A stretch of DNA of 33,917 nucleotides from Cytophagaceae bacterium (GCA_031285765.1 JAITVO010000210.1:1-33917); one strand, 5' to 3'; shown: positions 9,401-20,421, numbered from the stretch's first letter. Made by a program: numbers and translations. Notes: generated from the letters alone by a model not told the origin.

Positions 9401-10855
9401 TTACAGTTCTTTGCGCAGGCGGGTTACGGGAATGTTCATCTGTTCGCGATACTTTGCCACAGTGCGGCGGGCAATGTTGTACGACTTCTCTTTGAGTATC
9501 TGTGCCAGCTTGTCGTCGGTTAGCGGTTTATGCTTGTCTTCGTTGTTGATGCAGTCCAGAAGTATCTTTTTGATTTCGCGTGTCGAAACCTCTTCGCCCG
9601 AATCGGTTTGCAATCCTTCGGAGAAAAAATATTTCAGGGGAAATATGCCGAAGTGTGTTTGAATGTATTTACTGTTCGATACGCGCGAAATGGTAGAGAT
9701 GTCGAGCCCTGTCCGTTCGGCAATATCTTTCAGAATCATCGGCTTCATTTTTGTTTCGTCGCCTTCGATAAAATAGTCGTGCTGATATTCAAGAATGGCG
9801 TTCATTGTGGTCATTAGCGTATCCTGTCGCTGTTTAATGGCGTCAATAAACCATTTTGCCGAGTCAAGTTTTTGTTTTATAAAGAGTACGGCTTCTTTTT
9901 GCTCGCGTGTGCTGTTCTTTTTATTTGTCTGATAATCGCTTAACATGTCGGAATAGTCGCGACTGATGCGCAGTTCGGGCACATTACGGTTGTTGAGCAT
10001 CAGGTTGAAGTGTTCGCCTTCCTCAACATCCAGAATAAAGTCGGGAATAATGTACTGAACGGTTTTGCTCAAAGGATTGCTGTACGAACTTCCGGGCTTG
10101 GGATTCAGGCGCAAAATTTCGTCTATCGCGTCCCTTAGTTCTTCGCTGACAATGTGGATGCGTTTCATTATTTTGTCGTAGTGCTTGCGTGTAAACTCGT
10201 CGAAATGATTTTTGAGAATACGGTAAGCGTTTTCGATGGCGGGAACGGAACTGTCTTTCCGCTTTATTTGCAACAGAAGGCACTCTTGCAAATCTCGTGC
10301 GCCCACGCCAACAGGGTCAAAGTCGTGAATAATTTCGAGAACTTCGAGAACTTCGCGTTCGTCGGTTTCCAAATTTTGAGTGAAAGCCAAATCGTCGGCA
10401 ATCTCTTCGGCTCTGCGGCGTAGATAACCATCTTCGTCAATATTTCCGATAATGTATTCGGCAATTACTTTTTGCGTGTCGTCAAGGATTCTCAAGCCTA
10501 ACTGCGCAATCAAATGTTCATGAAAAGTAGTGCCTGTGCTGAAGGGAATATCTTCGGTCTTATCGTCTTTCGAGTAGTTGTTGGTCTGCAGTCGGTAGGC
10601 GGGAATTGTTTCGTCGCGGATGTATTCGTCAATCGACAGTTCGTCTTTCTCTTGTTCGTCGTCCTTTGTATCGGGTTCATCGTCGTATTCGTCGCGACTT
10701 TGTTCTTCTTCGTATTCCAAAACAGGATTCACCTCCATTTCATCCTTGATGCGCTGTTCCATTTGAGCAGTGGGGACTTCCAGCAATTTAATCACTTGAA
10801 TCTGTAGGGGCGATAACTTTTGAAGCATTTTTTGCTGCAAACCTTGTTTCAACAT
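9401..10855 (-). CDS. rpoN: RNA polymerase sigma-54 factor
   Basis: N-terminal LQQKMLQKLSPLQIQVIKLLEVPTAQMEQRI, core-binding region, C-terminal RpoN box ARRTVAKYREQMNIP. Confidence 0.97.
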   Translation of the reverse strand: MLKQGLQQKMLQKLSPLQIQVIKLLEVPTAQMEQRIKDEMEVNPVLEYEEEQSRDEYDDEPDTKDDEQEKDELSIDEYIRDETIPAYRLQTNNYSKDDKTEDIPFSTGTTFHEHLIAQLGLRILDDTQKVIAEYIIGNIDEDGYLRRRAEEIADDLAFTQNLETDEREVLEVLEIIHDFDPVGVGARDLQECLLLQIKRKDSSVPAIENAYRILKNHFDEFTRKHYDKIMKRIHIVSEELRDAIDEILRLNPKPGSSYSNPLSKTVQYIIPDFILDVEEGEHFNLMLNNRNVPELRISRDYSDMLSDYQTNKKNSTREQKEAVLFIKQKLDSAKWFIDAIKQRQDTLMTTMNAILEYQHDYFIEGDETKMKPMILKDIAERTGLDISTISRVSNSKYIQTHFGIFPLKYFFSEGLQTDSGEEVSTREIKKILLDCINNEDKHKPLTDDKLAQILKEKSYNIARRTVAKYREQMNIPVTRLRKEL

Positions 10856-10868
10856 ATTGTAAGGTCTT

Positions 10869-10944
10869 TATTTTTAACGTCAAAGTTTCGAGTTCAAAGT
10901 TTAATTTTTTTGCAAACCTTGAATCCGAAACTTTGAACTCTGTT
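10869..10944. repeat. Imperfect inverted repeat built on AAAGTTTCGAGTTCAAAGTTT
   Basis: GTTTCGAGTTCAAAGTTT opposes GAAACTTTGAACTC; a related string GTTTCGAGTTCCAAGTTT occurs at about 17933. Confidence 0.55.
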
Positions 10945-11436
10945 TTACTTGTTGTGTTTCGACACTTTTAAATAGGTTTCTATTATCTCTTCCAGTTTTT
11001 CTTTTGGAAGAAGTCCTTTTGCTCCGGCAGGCTTATCCTCCATAGGAATGAAAAAAATGGTAGGATAGGCATTAACGCCAAATGCGGCAGCAAGTTCACG
11101 ATTTTTTTCGGCGTCAATTTTGTAAATCTGTATTTTCTCCTTGTATTCATTTTGGAGTTCAACCAAAATAGGAGCCAGCATTTTGCAAGGACCGCACCAT
11201 TCGGCATAAAAGTCGATTATAGCAGGCTTCTTCCCCTTGTATTTCCAGTCTTTACTGTTCTTAAAATCGAATATTTTTTCGATAAAATCATCCTGCGTCA
11301 GTTGTATGACTTTATTTTCCTGCTCTGACGCCGATTTTGAACTGCCCGCACTTGTGCTGTTCAAAGGATTCCCTGCAAAACCCGAAAACGACTGTAATAA
11401 AAACAGTGTTGCTGTAATTAAATGATAGTTTTTCAT
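10945..11436 (-). CDS. Secreted/periplasmic thioredoxin-like protein
   Basis: IDFYAEWCGPCKMLAPIL active site, YPTIFF cis-Pro motif, N-terminal signal peptide. Confidence 0.93.
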   Translation of the reverse strand: MKNYHLITATLFLLQSFSGFAGNPLNSTSAGSSKSASEQENKVIQLTQDDFIEKIFDFKNSKDWKYKGKKPAIIDFYAEWCGPCKMLAPILVELQNEYKEKIQIYKIDAEKNRELAAAFGVNAYPTIFFIPMEDKPAGAKGLLPKEKLEEIIETYLKVSKHNK

Positions 11437-11604
11437 TTCACCCTCCTTATTATAAAGTGTTATTGTAAATATTTATAAGGCAACGACTGCGCAAAGATAA
11501 GGAATATCAAATTAAAAAAGGATATATCGACAGTTTTATTAAATAGAATTTCTAAAAATTAGTTTTTCGAGGCTTGTAACTGAAACAAAAGCGCAGCTTA
11601 CTGT

Positions 11605-11825
11605 ACCTCTTCAAAAAATGGATTGCTGGTTATCCGCAAGTTAATTTTGGCTAAAGCCAGATTTATTTTATATCCTTAACCGTTGGCTTCAGCTAACGGC
11701 AATAACATCCTCTCTCCTGTGGAGAGGGTGGGGGAGTGATTTCATTGCCGTTGGCTTTAGTTGATGGATTGAAGATGTGGCGGGATTGACTTTACCCAAA
11801 TTTTCCACATTTTTAAAAGAGGTCT
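11605..11825. repeat. MITE-like intergenic element, copy B of the GGCTAAAGCC family
   Basis: TGGTTATCCG(C/G)nAAGTTA(A/T)TTTTGGCTAAAGCC shared with 33280-33310; ends ACCTCTT... and ...AAGAGGTCT form a terminal inverted repeat. Confidence 0.7.
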
Positions 11826-11845
11826 ATTAAAATTACAGAACATCC

Positions 11846-13768
11846 CTATACCACAATTTCAGACGACAGCACCAATTTCCGATACCGTTCATTCTGCGGA
11901 ATAAACTCTGGAACCATTTTGTGCATACGGGTAACGATTGATGCGTCGGACTCGGTTTGCAGGGCGGCAAGCATATCTTTTACCTGAGCATTGACATAAG
12001 CAAAGTCGTAGAGTCGGACGTTGCCAATCATAATTTTGTCGTTGTAGGTTGGCTTGGTGTTTTCTTTGGAGGCGAGCAGTTCTTCGTACAGTTTTTCGCC
12101 GGGGCGCAAACCGGTAAATTTAATGTCGATGTCGATGCCTTCCATTAAACCTGAGAGTTGAATCATCTTTTTTGCCAAGTCGTATATTTTTACGGGTTCG
12201 CCCATGTCGAATACAAATATTTCGCCACATTCGCCCATAAACGCAGCTTCGAGAAGCAGCTGACAGGCTTCGGGAATGGTCATGAAGTAGCGTGTAATGT
12301 CGGGATGTGTAACTGTTACGGGACCGCCTTCAGAAATCTGCCGTTTAAAGAGCGGAACAACCGAACCGTTCGACCCCAGCACGTTCCCAAAGCGAGTGGT
12401 AACGAATCCCGTCTTAATATTGGGCGTTTGCGAAAGCGACTGAACATAAATTTCGCAAATTCGTTTGGAAGTTCCCATCACGTTGGTCGGATTCACGGCT
12501 TTGTCGGTACTCACCATGATAAATTTTTCGACACCAAACTCAACCGACAAGTCGGCAAGGTTTTTGGTGCCGCCGATATTGACGCGAACAGCCTCGTAAG
12601 GATTGTCTTCCATCATTGGTACATGCTTGTAGGCGGCGGCGTTGAAAACAATTTCGGGATGATAGGTTTCAAACAGGTTGCGTGTTCTTGCAGGATTGGT
12701 TACATCTGCCAAAACAAGTTCGAAAGGAGCGTCGTAGTATTTCAACAGTATCTCCTGCTGCAAATCGTAGAGCGCCGATTCGGCTTGGTCTAACAGTATC
12801 AGTTTTTTTACGGGGAAACGAAGCAGCTGCCGCACAATTTCGGAGCCAATTGAACCCGCCGCTCCCGATACAAGAATAATTTTGTTTTCCAGTCCGTTGA
12901 GTATCCGTTTCTGATTCAATTTAATTTCGTCGCGTCCTAAAAGGTCTTCGATGCGAACATCGCGAATCTGTCCCATGTTCGAAATCCCGTTCATCCAGTT
13001 TACAACCGAAGGCATCACTTTCAGCTTCCAGTTACGACGCAAACACTCTTCGGCAATCTCCTGCTTGCGTTTTACCGATACGCTTGGCATTGCCAGAATC
13101 ACTTCCTGCAAGTCGTTGGTCTTTGAACTGCCTGTCAGTAATTTGCTCCATTTAAAAACAGGCAGCGAGTGCAGGTTTTTGTTCCATTTCGACGAATCGT
13201 CGTCAACAAAACCTACTACATTATACTGATTGTCCTTATCATTTTCGATTGCCTCAAAGGTAATCATTCCCAAATCGCCTGCGCCGTAAATCACCGCATT
13301 AATAGTGCCTTTGTTTCGGGTGAGATAGGTATAAACTTCGCGTACAAATAAACGGAAACCGAAGCAAAGCAGCACCACTTGCATAAAATGAAGTATCAGC
13401 ACCAAGCGTGGAACCATTGTTATGCTATTGCTGACGGTGCGTATCGCAATATCGATTATCAATAGAATAATGAAAGCCGCAATGCAGGCGCTCAGCAGTC
13501 GGCGCAACTCGGTAAAACTTGTATGCCTGATAACGCCTCGATGTACGCCAAACAGAAAGAATATGATGCCGTAAACGAGCGTAACCTCCACAATTCCTAC
13601 AAAGAAGTCGGCAACAGGGTAGGATGTCAGGGTAAAATTCAGCCGTAAAATGTAGGCTAAACCAAAAGAAATCATCAATAGAAACAGGTCGATAGTAAGA
13701 ATCAGCCAAGGTGAAATAATTCGTTTGCCGAATATTCGGAGCAAAAAATCTTTTATGTAATTTACCAT
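11846..13768 (-). CDS. Nucleoside-diphosphate sugar epimerase/dehydratase (CapD/FlaA1/WbpM-like)
   Basis: N-terminal TM segments, GAAGSIGSEIVRQLL Rossmann motif, MVSTDKAVNPTNVMGTSKRICE, TRFGNVLGSNGSVVPLF. Confidence 0.93.
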   Translation of the reverse strand: MVNYIKDFLLRIFGKRIISPWLILTIDLFLLMISFGLAYILRLNFTLTSYPVADFFVGIVEVTLVYGIIFFLFGVHRGVIRHTSFTELRRLLSACIAAFIILLIIDIAIRTVSNSITMVPRLVLILHFMQVVLLCFGFRLFVREVYTYLTRNKGTINAVIYGAGDLGMITFEAIENDKDNQYNVVGFVDDDSSKWNKNLHSLPVFKWSKLLTGSSKTNDLQEVILAMPSVSVKRKQEIAEECLRRNWKLKVMPSVVNWMNGISNMGQIRDVRIEDLLGRDEIKLNQKRILNGLENKIILVSGAAGSIGSEIVRQLLRFPVKKLILLDQAESALYDLQQEILLKYYDAPFELVLADVTNPARTRNLFETYHPEIVFNAAAYKHVPMMEDNPYEAVRVNIGGTKNLADLSVEFGVEKFIMVSTDKAVNPTNVMGTSKRICEIYVQSLSQTPNIKTGFVTTRFGNVLGSNGSVVPLFKRQISEGGPVTVTHPDITRYFMTIPEACQLLLEAAFMGECGEIFVFDMGEPVKIYDLAKKMIQLSGLMEGIDIDIKFTGLRPGEKLYEELLASKENTKPTYNDKIMIGNVRLYDFAYVNAQVKDMLAALQTESDASIVTRMHKMVPEFIPQNERYRKLVLSSEIVV

Positions 13769-13951
13769 CAGTTAAGCCATTAATGTTTTCCCATTGAGGA
13801 AAGATGAATAAAAAAATGAGCGTGCAAATATAAATAATTGCACACAAGAAACAATTTTTTTATGATTATTTGACAAGAGTTGAGAACTGGGAGGGGAAAG
13901 TGGAGAACCCATTGCAATGCTCTTCATTTTCCACTTTCCCCCCTCTACTCC

Positions 13952-15184
13952 TTAATAATAATATACATCTTCGCCATTCCACCATTCGGGATAGTAATAT
14001 CCGCTGTATTCTTTCATGAGAATACGGCGGGTGTTTTGCAGCGAAAAGCAGCCATAGCCGTTCTCTACATTAGATACTACCGATACCGGTTCGCTGAACA
14101 TACCCATATCACCGTCCTGTAAAACCAAGCTGCGATAATGGCGAAATGTTTCGGTACTGATGTGCTTCACAAGTAAATTTACGGTGCGCTCAACAGATAA
14201 CTCAACGCCGTTTATTTCGGCGTTGTATTCGGGGCGATGTTCGTTGTACAGCGTGCCGTAAGCGCTAAGCGACGTCAGCAGTTTGAGTTTAGCGCTGCCG
14301 CCTCCGAAGCTGATGTCGGACATTAGCATGGAGTAGTAAAACATATAGGCATCGTACTGTTCGCTACCATCGAAATTCAACACGTCGCCAAAATTCTGTT
14401 CGTACAGCGGATTATCCTGTACCAGTAATGGATTGCTTACTCCCATACTGGTCGGTTGAATATAGTTGCCAGCAGTAGTGGGGTATTCCAAGTTGTGCGT
14501 TTCTTCCCACACTTCTATTCCCATCTCGTAATAATTGGGACTTGATGGATTGTTGTCGGTCATAGTAAGGTTTATCGGATAAAACTCTCCTCCAGAGCCA
14601 GAGCTGTATCCGTTGGAATCTAAATAAACTGCCGAATTCACTGCAGTCGGATGCTCCATGTCGATAGCAACGTTGCTTACATCAGGGTCGGATGGCATTA
14701 TTGCGGTAGCAACAACCTTGTCGTAGCCGGCAATGGCAACTTCGAGGCGATATTCGCTTCCGGCTTCGGCGGGAATGCCCGTTACGTTAATGCGACGATA
14801 TGTGCCATCGGGGGCTATGTCGCTGTAATCGTTTGGGGCGGAGTTGGCTTCGAGGTTTGGCACAGAGGCTCCGCCTTTGTTTATTGTTAGGTCGAAAGCT
14901 CCGGTTAGCGTCCATACCTGTTCGTTGTTGCGATAAAGGGTGATAGTTCCATTACCGATAATTTCATTGCGTTCGCGGGCAGGATTGTATCGCGCCAGCG
15001 ACTGCGCTTCGTACAACGCCATTGTGAGGCGTCCGCTGTCGGTATCCAATATTGCCGACAGGGCAATGCAGGCTGGAAAGTTTGCATCTTTTATCTCTAC
15101 ATGCGTTACAAAAGTGTCCTCATCGCAACTTGCGAACAGGATAATTGTAAAGAGTAATGATATTGCTGAGAGTGTTTTCATCAT
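13952..15184 (-). CDS. DUF4249-family lipoprotein
   Basis: Signal peptide with lipobox FASC, CIALSAILDTDSGRLTMALYEAQSL pattern, directly downstream of a TonB-dependent receptor as usual for DUF4249. Start trimmed from 15370 to the methionine before the signal peptide. Confidence 0.82.
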   Translation of the reverse strand: MMKTLSAISLLFTIILFASCDEDTFVTHVEIKDANFPACIALSAILDTDSGRLTMALYEAQSLARYNPARERNEIIGNGTITLYRNNEQVWTLTGAFDLTINKGGASVPNLEANSAPNDYSDIAPDGTYRRINVTGIPAEAGSEYRLEVAIAGYDKVVATAIMPSDPDVSNVAIDMEHPTAVNSAVYLDSNGYSSGSGGEFYPINLTMTDNNPSSPNYYEMGIEVWEETHNLEYPTTAGNYIQPTSMGVSNPLLVQDNPLYEQNFGDVLNFDGSEQYDAYMFYYSMLMSDISFGGGSAKLKLLTSLSAYGTLYNEHRPEYNAEINGVELSVERTVNLLVKHISTETFRHYRSLVLQDGDMGMFSEPVSVVSNVENGYGCFSLQNTRRILMKEYSGYYYPEWWNGEDVYYY

Positions 15185-15504
15185 CTTTTTTATTAATAGA
15201 TACATTATATTAATTGTTTTGATACTGTTTTGGTCTGAATCATTCGTTAGCTTATTGCCGAAGCATGATTGCAATGCCGCATTGTTAGCTTGGGAGCTCC
15301 CGAAACAAGATTGCAAGGCTGTTTTATATAAGTTTCCACCGCAGGGGCATAGTTTGCCTGCCACATCCAACGGTTTGTGTGTTCAATGGCTGTGTTTTTC
15401 TGCCTTTGCTTACAATGCGAATACAACTGTTGTATGAAGCGAATAAGCCGGCTTCCTGTGGTGATAAATATATTACTGACAGCGTTCATCATCCTGTTTG
15501 CATC

Positions 15505-17907
15505 TTAAAACTTAAACTGATAACTGATGGACGGAATAATCGGAAAAATACTCACTTGTACATATTCGTAGCGTCCATTCGATTTTTGGCTTACGTCTAT
15601 GAAAAACGGGTTCTTGCGGCTGTATGCATTGTAAACACCCACAATCCAGCGACGTTCGCCCCAGCGTTTCGGTTTTATAAAGCTGATACTTGCATCCAAA
15701 CGGTGGTATGGATCCATGCGATAGCTGTTTCGTTCGCCGTATATCCAGTAAGTGCTTGTGCTGCCCATAGGATTATTGCCTACCGGTTTGTTTAGCGGGC
15801 TTAAACCGATGGGTACGGTAACAGCATTCCCTGTGCCGAACACCCATGTACCGCTAAGCTCTATGCGGTCGCCAAATCGTTTCATAAGCGCGATGCTGAA
15901 ATCGTGCCGACGGTCGTATTTATAGGCAAAACGGCGCCCCTCATTCAGCTCTTCAAACTGTCGGTCGGTCCAGCTCAGCGTATAGCCCAGCCATCCCGTA
16001 AACGAACCGGTTTTTTTCTGTGCAAACAGTTCCACACCGTAGCTGCGTCCGTCGCCCTGCACAACCTTTTGCTCCCAGCTGCCGCTGGTGTCGAAAAACG
16101 AAGCGCCCTCTTCGTATTCAATCACGTTGCCCATCGTTTTATAATAACCTTCGAGGCTTATTTCGTACTCGTTGTGCCACGTCTGTGCCAAACCGGCAGC
16201 TACCTGATCCGACATTTGCGGCATCAACCGGTTGGTTACAGGCACCCAAAGGTCGGTTGGCAACCCGATGTTCGAGTTGGTGAGCAGGTGAATGTACTGT
16301 GCCATTCGCGAATAAGCGGCTTTCGCCGAAAGGGTTTCAGTAATCAGGTATCGCGCCGAAAGGCGAGGCTGCAACACATTGTAAAATTTTTTGCGCACGC
16401 TGAATGCCGACCAGTGCAATCCGGCATTTACTTTTAATTGGGGCGTGATGCGAATGTCGTCTTCGGCATAGAGCGAGTATTCGTAGCCGTAGATGTTGGG
16501 GTCGCCAATAATGTTTTCGGTTTTATTTTCGCGAAAAGCCATAGCTCCCGGACTGAAGGTGTGATAAATGGCATTTCCTCCAAAGCGTATGTAATGACTG
16601 GGGGCAGGGATGTAGTCAAAGGCTATTTTTCCGCTCCAGTCGTTGATACCCGACAGGTAGATAGTGCCACTGTACTGATTTACGCGTTTGTACTTGTTGC
16701 TGGTATCGTTCCACTCGTCGTATTCGTACCATAGTTCGGAGCCAACATCGAACTTGTAGCGACTGTAGGTAACTGTTGTATTGGCAAACAGTTTTGGCGT
16801 AAACACGTGATTCCAGCGAAAGGCAGAGGTGATGTTGCCCCATTGTAAGCCTCCTTCGGCTTTGGTTTTGATGTTGTCGATATAAGCATCGTATCCGTCT
16901 TCTTCCTGTTCAAACCGTACAAAAAATCTGTCGTTGCCCATGTAGGCGCTCAGATAGATACGGTCTTTTTCCGAAAAACGGTGATTTACCTTCGCGTTGA
17001 GGTCGTAAAAATAGTAGCCCGCGCTGGCTTTGTATCCATCATCCACACTGCTGGCGAGCGCCATCATGGGGCGGGTAAGAGCGTCAATCCATGTTCGACG
17101 CCCCGATACAATAAACGACGTGCGGTCTTTCCAAATAGGACCTTCGAGCGTCAGCCGCCCCGCTACAATGCCCAGCGAACCCTCGCCATGAAACTCGCGC
17201 ATGTTCCCCTCTTTCATACTTACGTCAATAACCGATGACACCCGTCCGCCATACCGTGCAGGGAATCCGCCCTTGATGGCTTCCACATTGTTAAGTGCGT
17301 CGGCATTAAAAACCGAGAAGAACCCAAAAAGATGCGATACATTGTAAACCGGCACACCATCGAGCAGAATCAAATTCTGGTCGGGTCCGCCGCCACGCAC
17401 GTAAAGTCCGCTGCTTCCTTCGCCACCCGACTGAATGCCCGGCATCAGCTGCAATGCTTTCATCAAATCCACCTCGCCAAGAAAGGCGGGCAACGATTTT
17501 ATTTGCGCCACCGGCAGCGTAATGTTGCTCATCTGCGTGCGTTCTTGAATTGGGGCAACACGGCTGGCGGTTACTTCCACCTCGCGCAGATGCACCGCGC
17601 CGCTCAGGTTGATATTGATAACCGTATCGTGCACAAGATGAAGCTGCACGGTATGTGTATCGTACCCCACAAACGAATAGGAGAGCTCCACGCTGCCTTC
17701 GGGAAGCGTAAGACTGTAAAATCCGTATTGGTTGGTGGATGTTCCTGCAAAGTCGGCGCGATTGTAAATGGTAGCGCCAATCAGGTTTTCGGTAGTAAGG
17801 CTGTCTTTCAGGTAGCCCGACACGGTATGCTTTTGCTGAATATTCTGCGCAAGCGTGCTTGTTGCAGAAATTACGACTATCAGCAGAGCCCCAAAGATGT
17901 GTTTCAT
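15505..17907 (-). CDS. TonB-dependent outer membrane receptor with carboxypeptidase-regulatory-like N-terminal domain
   Basis: VSGYLKDSLTTENLIGATIYN domain, plug motifs (MPGIQSGGEGSSGLYVRGGGPDQNLILLDGVPVYN), beta-barrel ending QFKF. Confidence 0.95.
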   Translation of the reverse strand: MKHIFGALLIVVISATSTLAQNIQQKHTVSGYLKDSLTTENLIGATIYNRADFAGTSTNQYGFYSLTLPEGSVELSYSFVGYDTHTVQLHLVHDTVININLSGAVHLREVEVTASRVAPIQERTQMSNITLPVAQIKSLPAFLGEVDLMKALQLMPGIQSGGEGSSGLYVRGGGPDQNLILLDGVPVYNVSHLFGFFSVFNADALNNVEAIKGGFPARYGGRVSSVIDVSMKEGNMREFHGEGSLGIVAGRLTLEGPIWKDRTSFIVSGRRTWIDALTRPMMALASSVDDGYKASAGYYFYDLNAKVNHRFSEKDRIYLSAYMGNDRFFVRFEQEEDGYDAYIDNIKTKAEGGLQWGNITSAFRWNHVFTPKLFANTTVTYSRYKFDVGSELWYEYDEWNDTSNKYKRVNQYSGTIYLSGINDWSGKIAFDYIPAPSHYIRFGGNAIYHTFSPGAMAFRENKTENIIGDPNIYGYEYSLYAEDDIRITPQLKVNAGLHWSAFSVRKKFYNVLQPRLSARYLITETLSAKAAYSRMAQYIHLLTNSNIGLPTDLWVPVTNRLMPQMSDQVAAGLAQTWHNEYEISLEGYYKTMGNVIEYEEGASFFDTSGSWEQKVVQGDGRSYGVELFAQKKTGSFTGWLGYTLSWTDRQFEELNEGRRFAYKYDRRHDFSIALMKRFGDRIELSGTWVFGTGNAVTVPIGLSPLNKPVGNNPMGSTSTYWIYGERNSYRMDPYHRLDASISFIKPKRWGERRWIVGVYNAYSRKNPFFIDVSQKSNGRYEYVQVSIFPIIPSISYQFKF

Positions 17908-18182
17908 ATAAATTGATTAATCAATGTCCAATGTTTCGAGTTCCAAGTTTAAGGTTGTGAAACTTCAAAGTTTAATCATTGAGTTCGGAACTTTAAACGC
18001 AAAATTTTGAACTTTATTTTAAGGGCGCAAAAATAGTGTCAATTGCCTGTATCATGCAATCCACATTAATAGGGGTATATTACTTATTTTATTCCTAATA
18101 GTTAAAGTCGTTCATAATACTTCAAGATTTGAAAGGGATAAGTATGAATCAAAAATTAATTTACACTAAAAGTAAACCACAA

Positions 18183-18256
18183 GGAGCACTAAATTGTTCA
18201 CAAAGGACACTATAGTTTTTGTGAGCCTTGTGTGTTCTTTGTGAACTTTGTGGTGA
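18183..18256. repeat. Imperfect inverted repeat (CCACAAGG...TTCACAAAGGACAC / GTGTTCTTTGTGAACTTTGTGGTG)
   Basis: Opposed arms visible in intergenic DNA. Confidence 0.55.
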
Positions 18257-18270
18257 AAAATTGGATCAAT

Positions 18271-18396
18271 TATACTCAAACAGAATTGATTTGAGTATAA
18301 AAGCAACAAGGGGATTAATCCCCTTGTCAATAAATAAAACTGAACAGTTAAAACTCAAATTCTCTGTTATTTGCAAACCATTTTTGTTTGAGTATA
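18271..18396 (-). repeat. Intergenic palindromic element, family TATACTCAAACA, copy 1
   Basis: 126 bp bounded by TATACTCAAACAGAATTGATTTG and CATTTTTGTTTGAGTATA; central perfect 22-bp palindrome ACAAGGGGATTAATCCCCTTGT at 18306-18327; inverted relative to copies 2 and 3. Confidence 0.82.
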
Positions 18397-18477
18397 AGTA
18401 TATAATTGCTTCAACCATCAAAAAACGAAGCGCCAAAACAAAGTGTTTTAGCGCTTCGTTGCAATATCTGTTGTCTT

Positions 18478-20421
18478 CTATTTCCGCTTTTTCTTCAGCA
18501 GTTTGCTGTTGAAGACGGGATTGTATTTGTTCCTCAGACTTTTAATCCACTCGGTTTCGAGCAAGGTTTGATAGCTGTTCATTACGTCGCCTTTGCAGTT
18601 TTCGTAAGGGATAACTGCGCCTTTTTCGATATTACCCTGCCAGAACACTACGCCCGTTGCGTTTTTCAGTTCGTTGTCGTCGGGCAGTAATTCGGCTTTT
18701 ACTGGATTGTCAGCAACGCTTTTCGCGAAAGCGTGAGTTCCTGTTATGCACTTGCTGTCGGCTGGCTTTTTGGCATACTTCATAACGATGTCGCTGATGT
18801 TTGCGCTCGGATTTTTGGCAACAGCCTTACTTATTTTGGCAATCAGTTTTTCGTTGTTCACGTAGCACTGCGTACCTGTCAGTTGCGAGTATTCAACAAA
18901 CTCGGGCGAATAGTTCAAATAATGTTCGTACAGCGCTACGGAGTCGGTTCCTACTTTTGCCCAAATTTCCTGATTGCTTAATTCAAAAATCAGCAGCCCG
19001 TCGTGGTACTCATTGGCAAGATAGCGATAGGCAGGATTGCGTTCGGGCAACTTTTTCCGTTCAACTTCCATTACGGTTTCCGAAACTTTTTTGTCCAGCG
19101 CTTTTTGCAGGGCAACTGTTCCTTCCTGAACCAGAAACGAGGCGTCGTTTTTCAGATATTCGACGAAATCACTGACCGTAACTTTGGCGTCGTCGTATTC
19201 AAACAGGATTTGAGTGGTGGCGGTAATCTTCCCAAAATAGTCGTCCTTATTTTTTATTTCGGAATTGAGTGGCGCCGAAAGGGTGCTGAATACTTCGCCG
19301 TTTAAGCGGTAAAGCGGACTCTTTTTGCGGGCTTCAACAAAAGCCACATTGCCTGCCTGTCCGCGTTCGTCGCGTGCCAGCATGGAGCTGATGGAGGGGT
19401 GGGCGGTTTGATAATCTTCGACAGGCGTGAGTTCAAGGCGCTTGATGATGTGCCATCCGAATGGCGACTTTACAGGCTCGGAAACATCGCCGTCGTTTAC
19501 AAGTTCAAAAGCGGCATCTGAAAACACGGGAATCTGTCCGTAGTTAAACGGTTGCATTTCGCCGCTGCGCGCTGCGCTGCCACGGTCGTCGGAATGTTTC
19601 TGTGCAAGCTCGGCAAAATCGGCTCCAGATTTAAACGCTGCGTAAATTGAGTCAATGCTCACTTTCATCGCTTCTTCAATTTGGGGTGTAACATCGCGCG
19701 GAAATATCTTCATAATGTGGGCTACGCGAATTTTGCCTGTATTGGGGCGCACATCGTGCACTTTAAGTATATGATAGCCAAACTGCGAGCGTACAATTTC
19801 GGACACTTCGCCTACAGGCGTACTGAATGCAGCTTTCTCGAAAGGATAAACCATCTGGAATGCGGTGAAGTAGCCGAGCCGTCCCTGATTCTGGCGAGCC
19901 GACGGGTCTTCGGACTGCGTGGCGGCAATTTCGTTAAAGTCTTCGCCTGCCAAAACACGGTTACGAATTTCTGTGATTTTTTGCCATGCTGCGAGCGTGT
20001 CGGCAGGCGTGGGCGTGGCGCTGCGCGACAATGCTACAAGAATATGGCTTGCATTTACAAGTTTGGTCATATTCGTGTAAGCGCTGCGGGCTGCGGATTC
20101 AACGGCTGCGGAATCAATCAGATAACCCGCTGCCAGCTCGTCGGCATACTTGCCGTATTCCGACACAAAAGCAGGGAGTGTATCCATTTTTTGGTCGATA
20201 GCTGCTACTACTTTCAGTTTGTAATTAATAAAACGTTCGGCAAACTGTTCCGGTGTTTCCTTATAAGAGGACAAGTCCTTATTCTTACTGTAGATATGCC
20301 AAAATTCGCCTTCGGTAAACTTAAACTGCCCGATGGTCAAAATGGTTTCGTCGGGCTTCGATTGCGAAAAAGCCGAAACCATCATCAAGAACAATGCTGA
20401 TAGTGAAATAATTTTCCTCAT
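18478..20421 (-). CDS. PpiC/SurA-type peptidyl-prolyl cis-trans isomerase
   Basis: Two parvulin-like modules (ASHILVAL...SEDPSARQNQGRLGYFTAFQMVYPFEKAAF...FGYHILKV and VAHIMKIFP...SDDRGSAARSGEMQPFNYGQIPVFSDAAF...FGWHIIKRL). Start trimmed to MRKIISLSALFLMMVSAFS. Confidence 0.92.
   Translation of the reverse strand: MRKIISLSALFLMMVSAFSQSKPDETILTIGQFKFTEGEFWHIYSKNKDLSSYKETPEQFAERFINYKLKVVAAIDQKMDTLPAFVSEYGKYADELAAGYLIDSAAVESAARSAYTNMTKLVNASHILVALSRSATPTPADTLAAWQKITEIRNRVLAGEDFNEIAATQSEDPSARQNQGRLGYFTAFQMVYPFEKAAFSTPVGEVSEIVRSQFGYHILKVHDVRPNTGKIRVAHIMKIFPRDVTPQIEEAMKVSIDSIYAAFKSGADFAELAQKHSDDRGSAARSGEMQPFNYGQIPVFSDAAFELVNDGDVSEPVKSPFGWHIIKRLELTPVEDYQTAHPSISSMLARDERGQAGNVAFVEARKKSPLYRLNGEVFSTLSAPLNSEIKNKDDYFGKITATTQILFEYDDAKVTVSDFVEYLKNDASFLVQEGTVALQKALDKKVSETVMEVERKKLPERNPAYRYLANEYHDGLLIFELSNQEIWAKVGTDSVALYEHYLNYSPEFVEYSQLTGTQCYVNNEKLIAKISKAVAKNPSANISDIVMKYAKKPADSKCITGTHAFAKSVADNPVKAELLPDDNELKNATGVVFWQGNIEKGAVIPYENCKGDVMNSYQTLLETEWIKSLRNKYNPVFNSKLLKKKRK

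Noticed and set aside
10320-10350. TTCGAGAAC tandem repeat
   Set aside because: Lies inside rpoN and encodes a Glu/Val/Leu-rich stretch (EREVLEVLEII); ordinary coding repetition.
15904-16437. Plus-strand ORF (177 aa) opposite the TonB-dependent receptor
   Set aside because: Antisense to a clear receptor gene, low-complexity composition, no motif.
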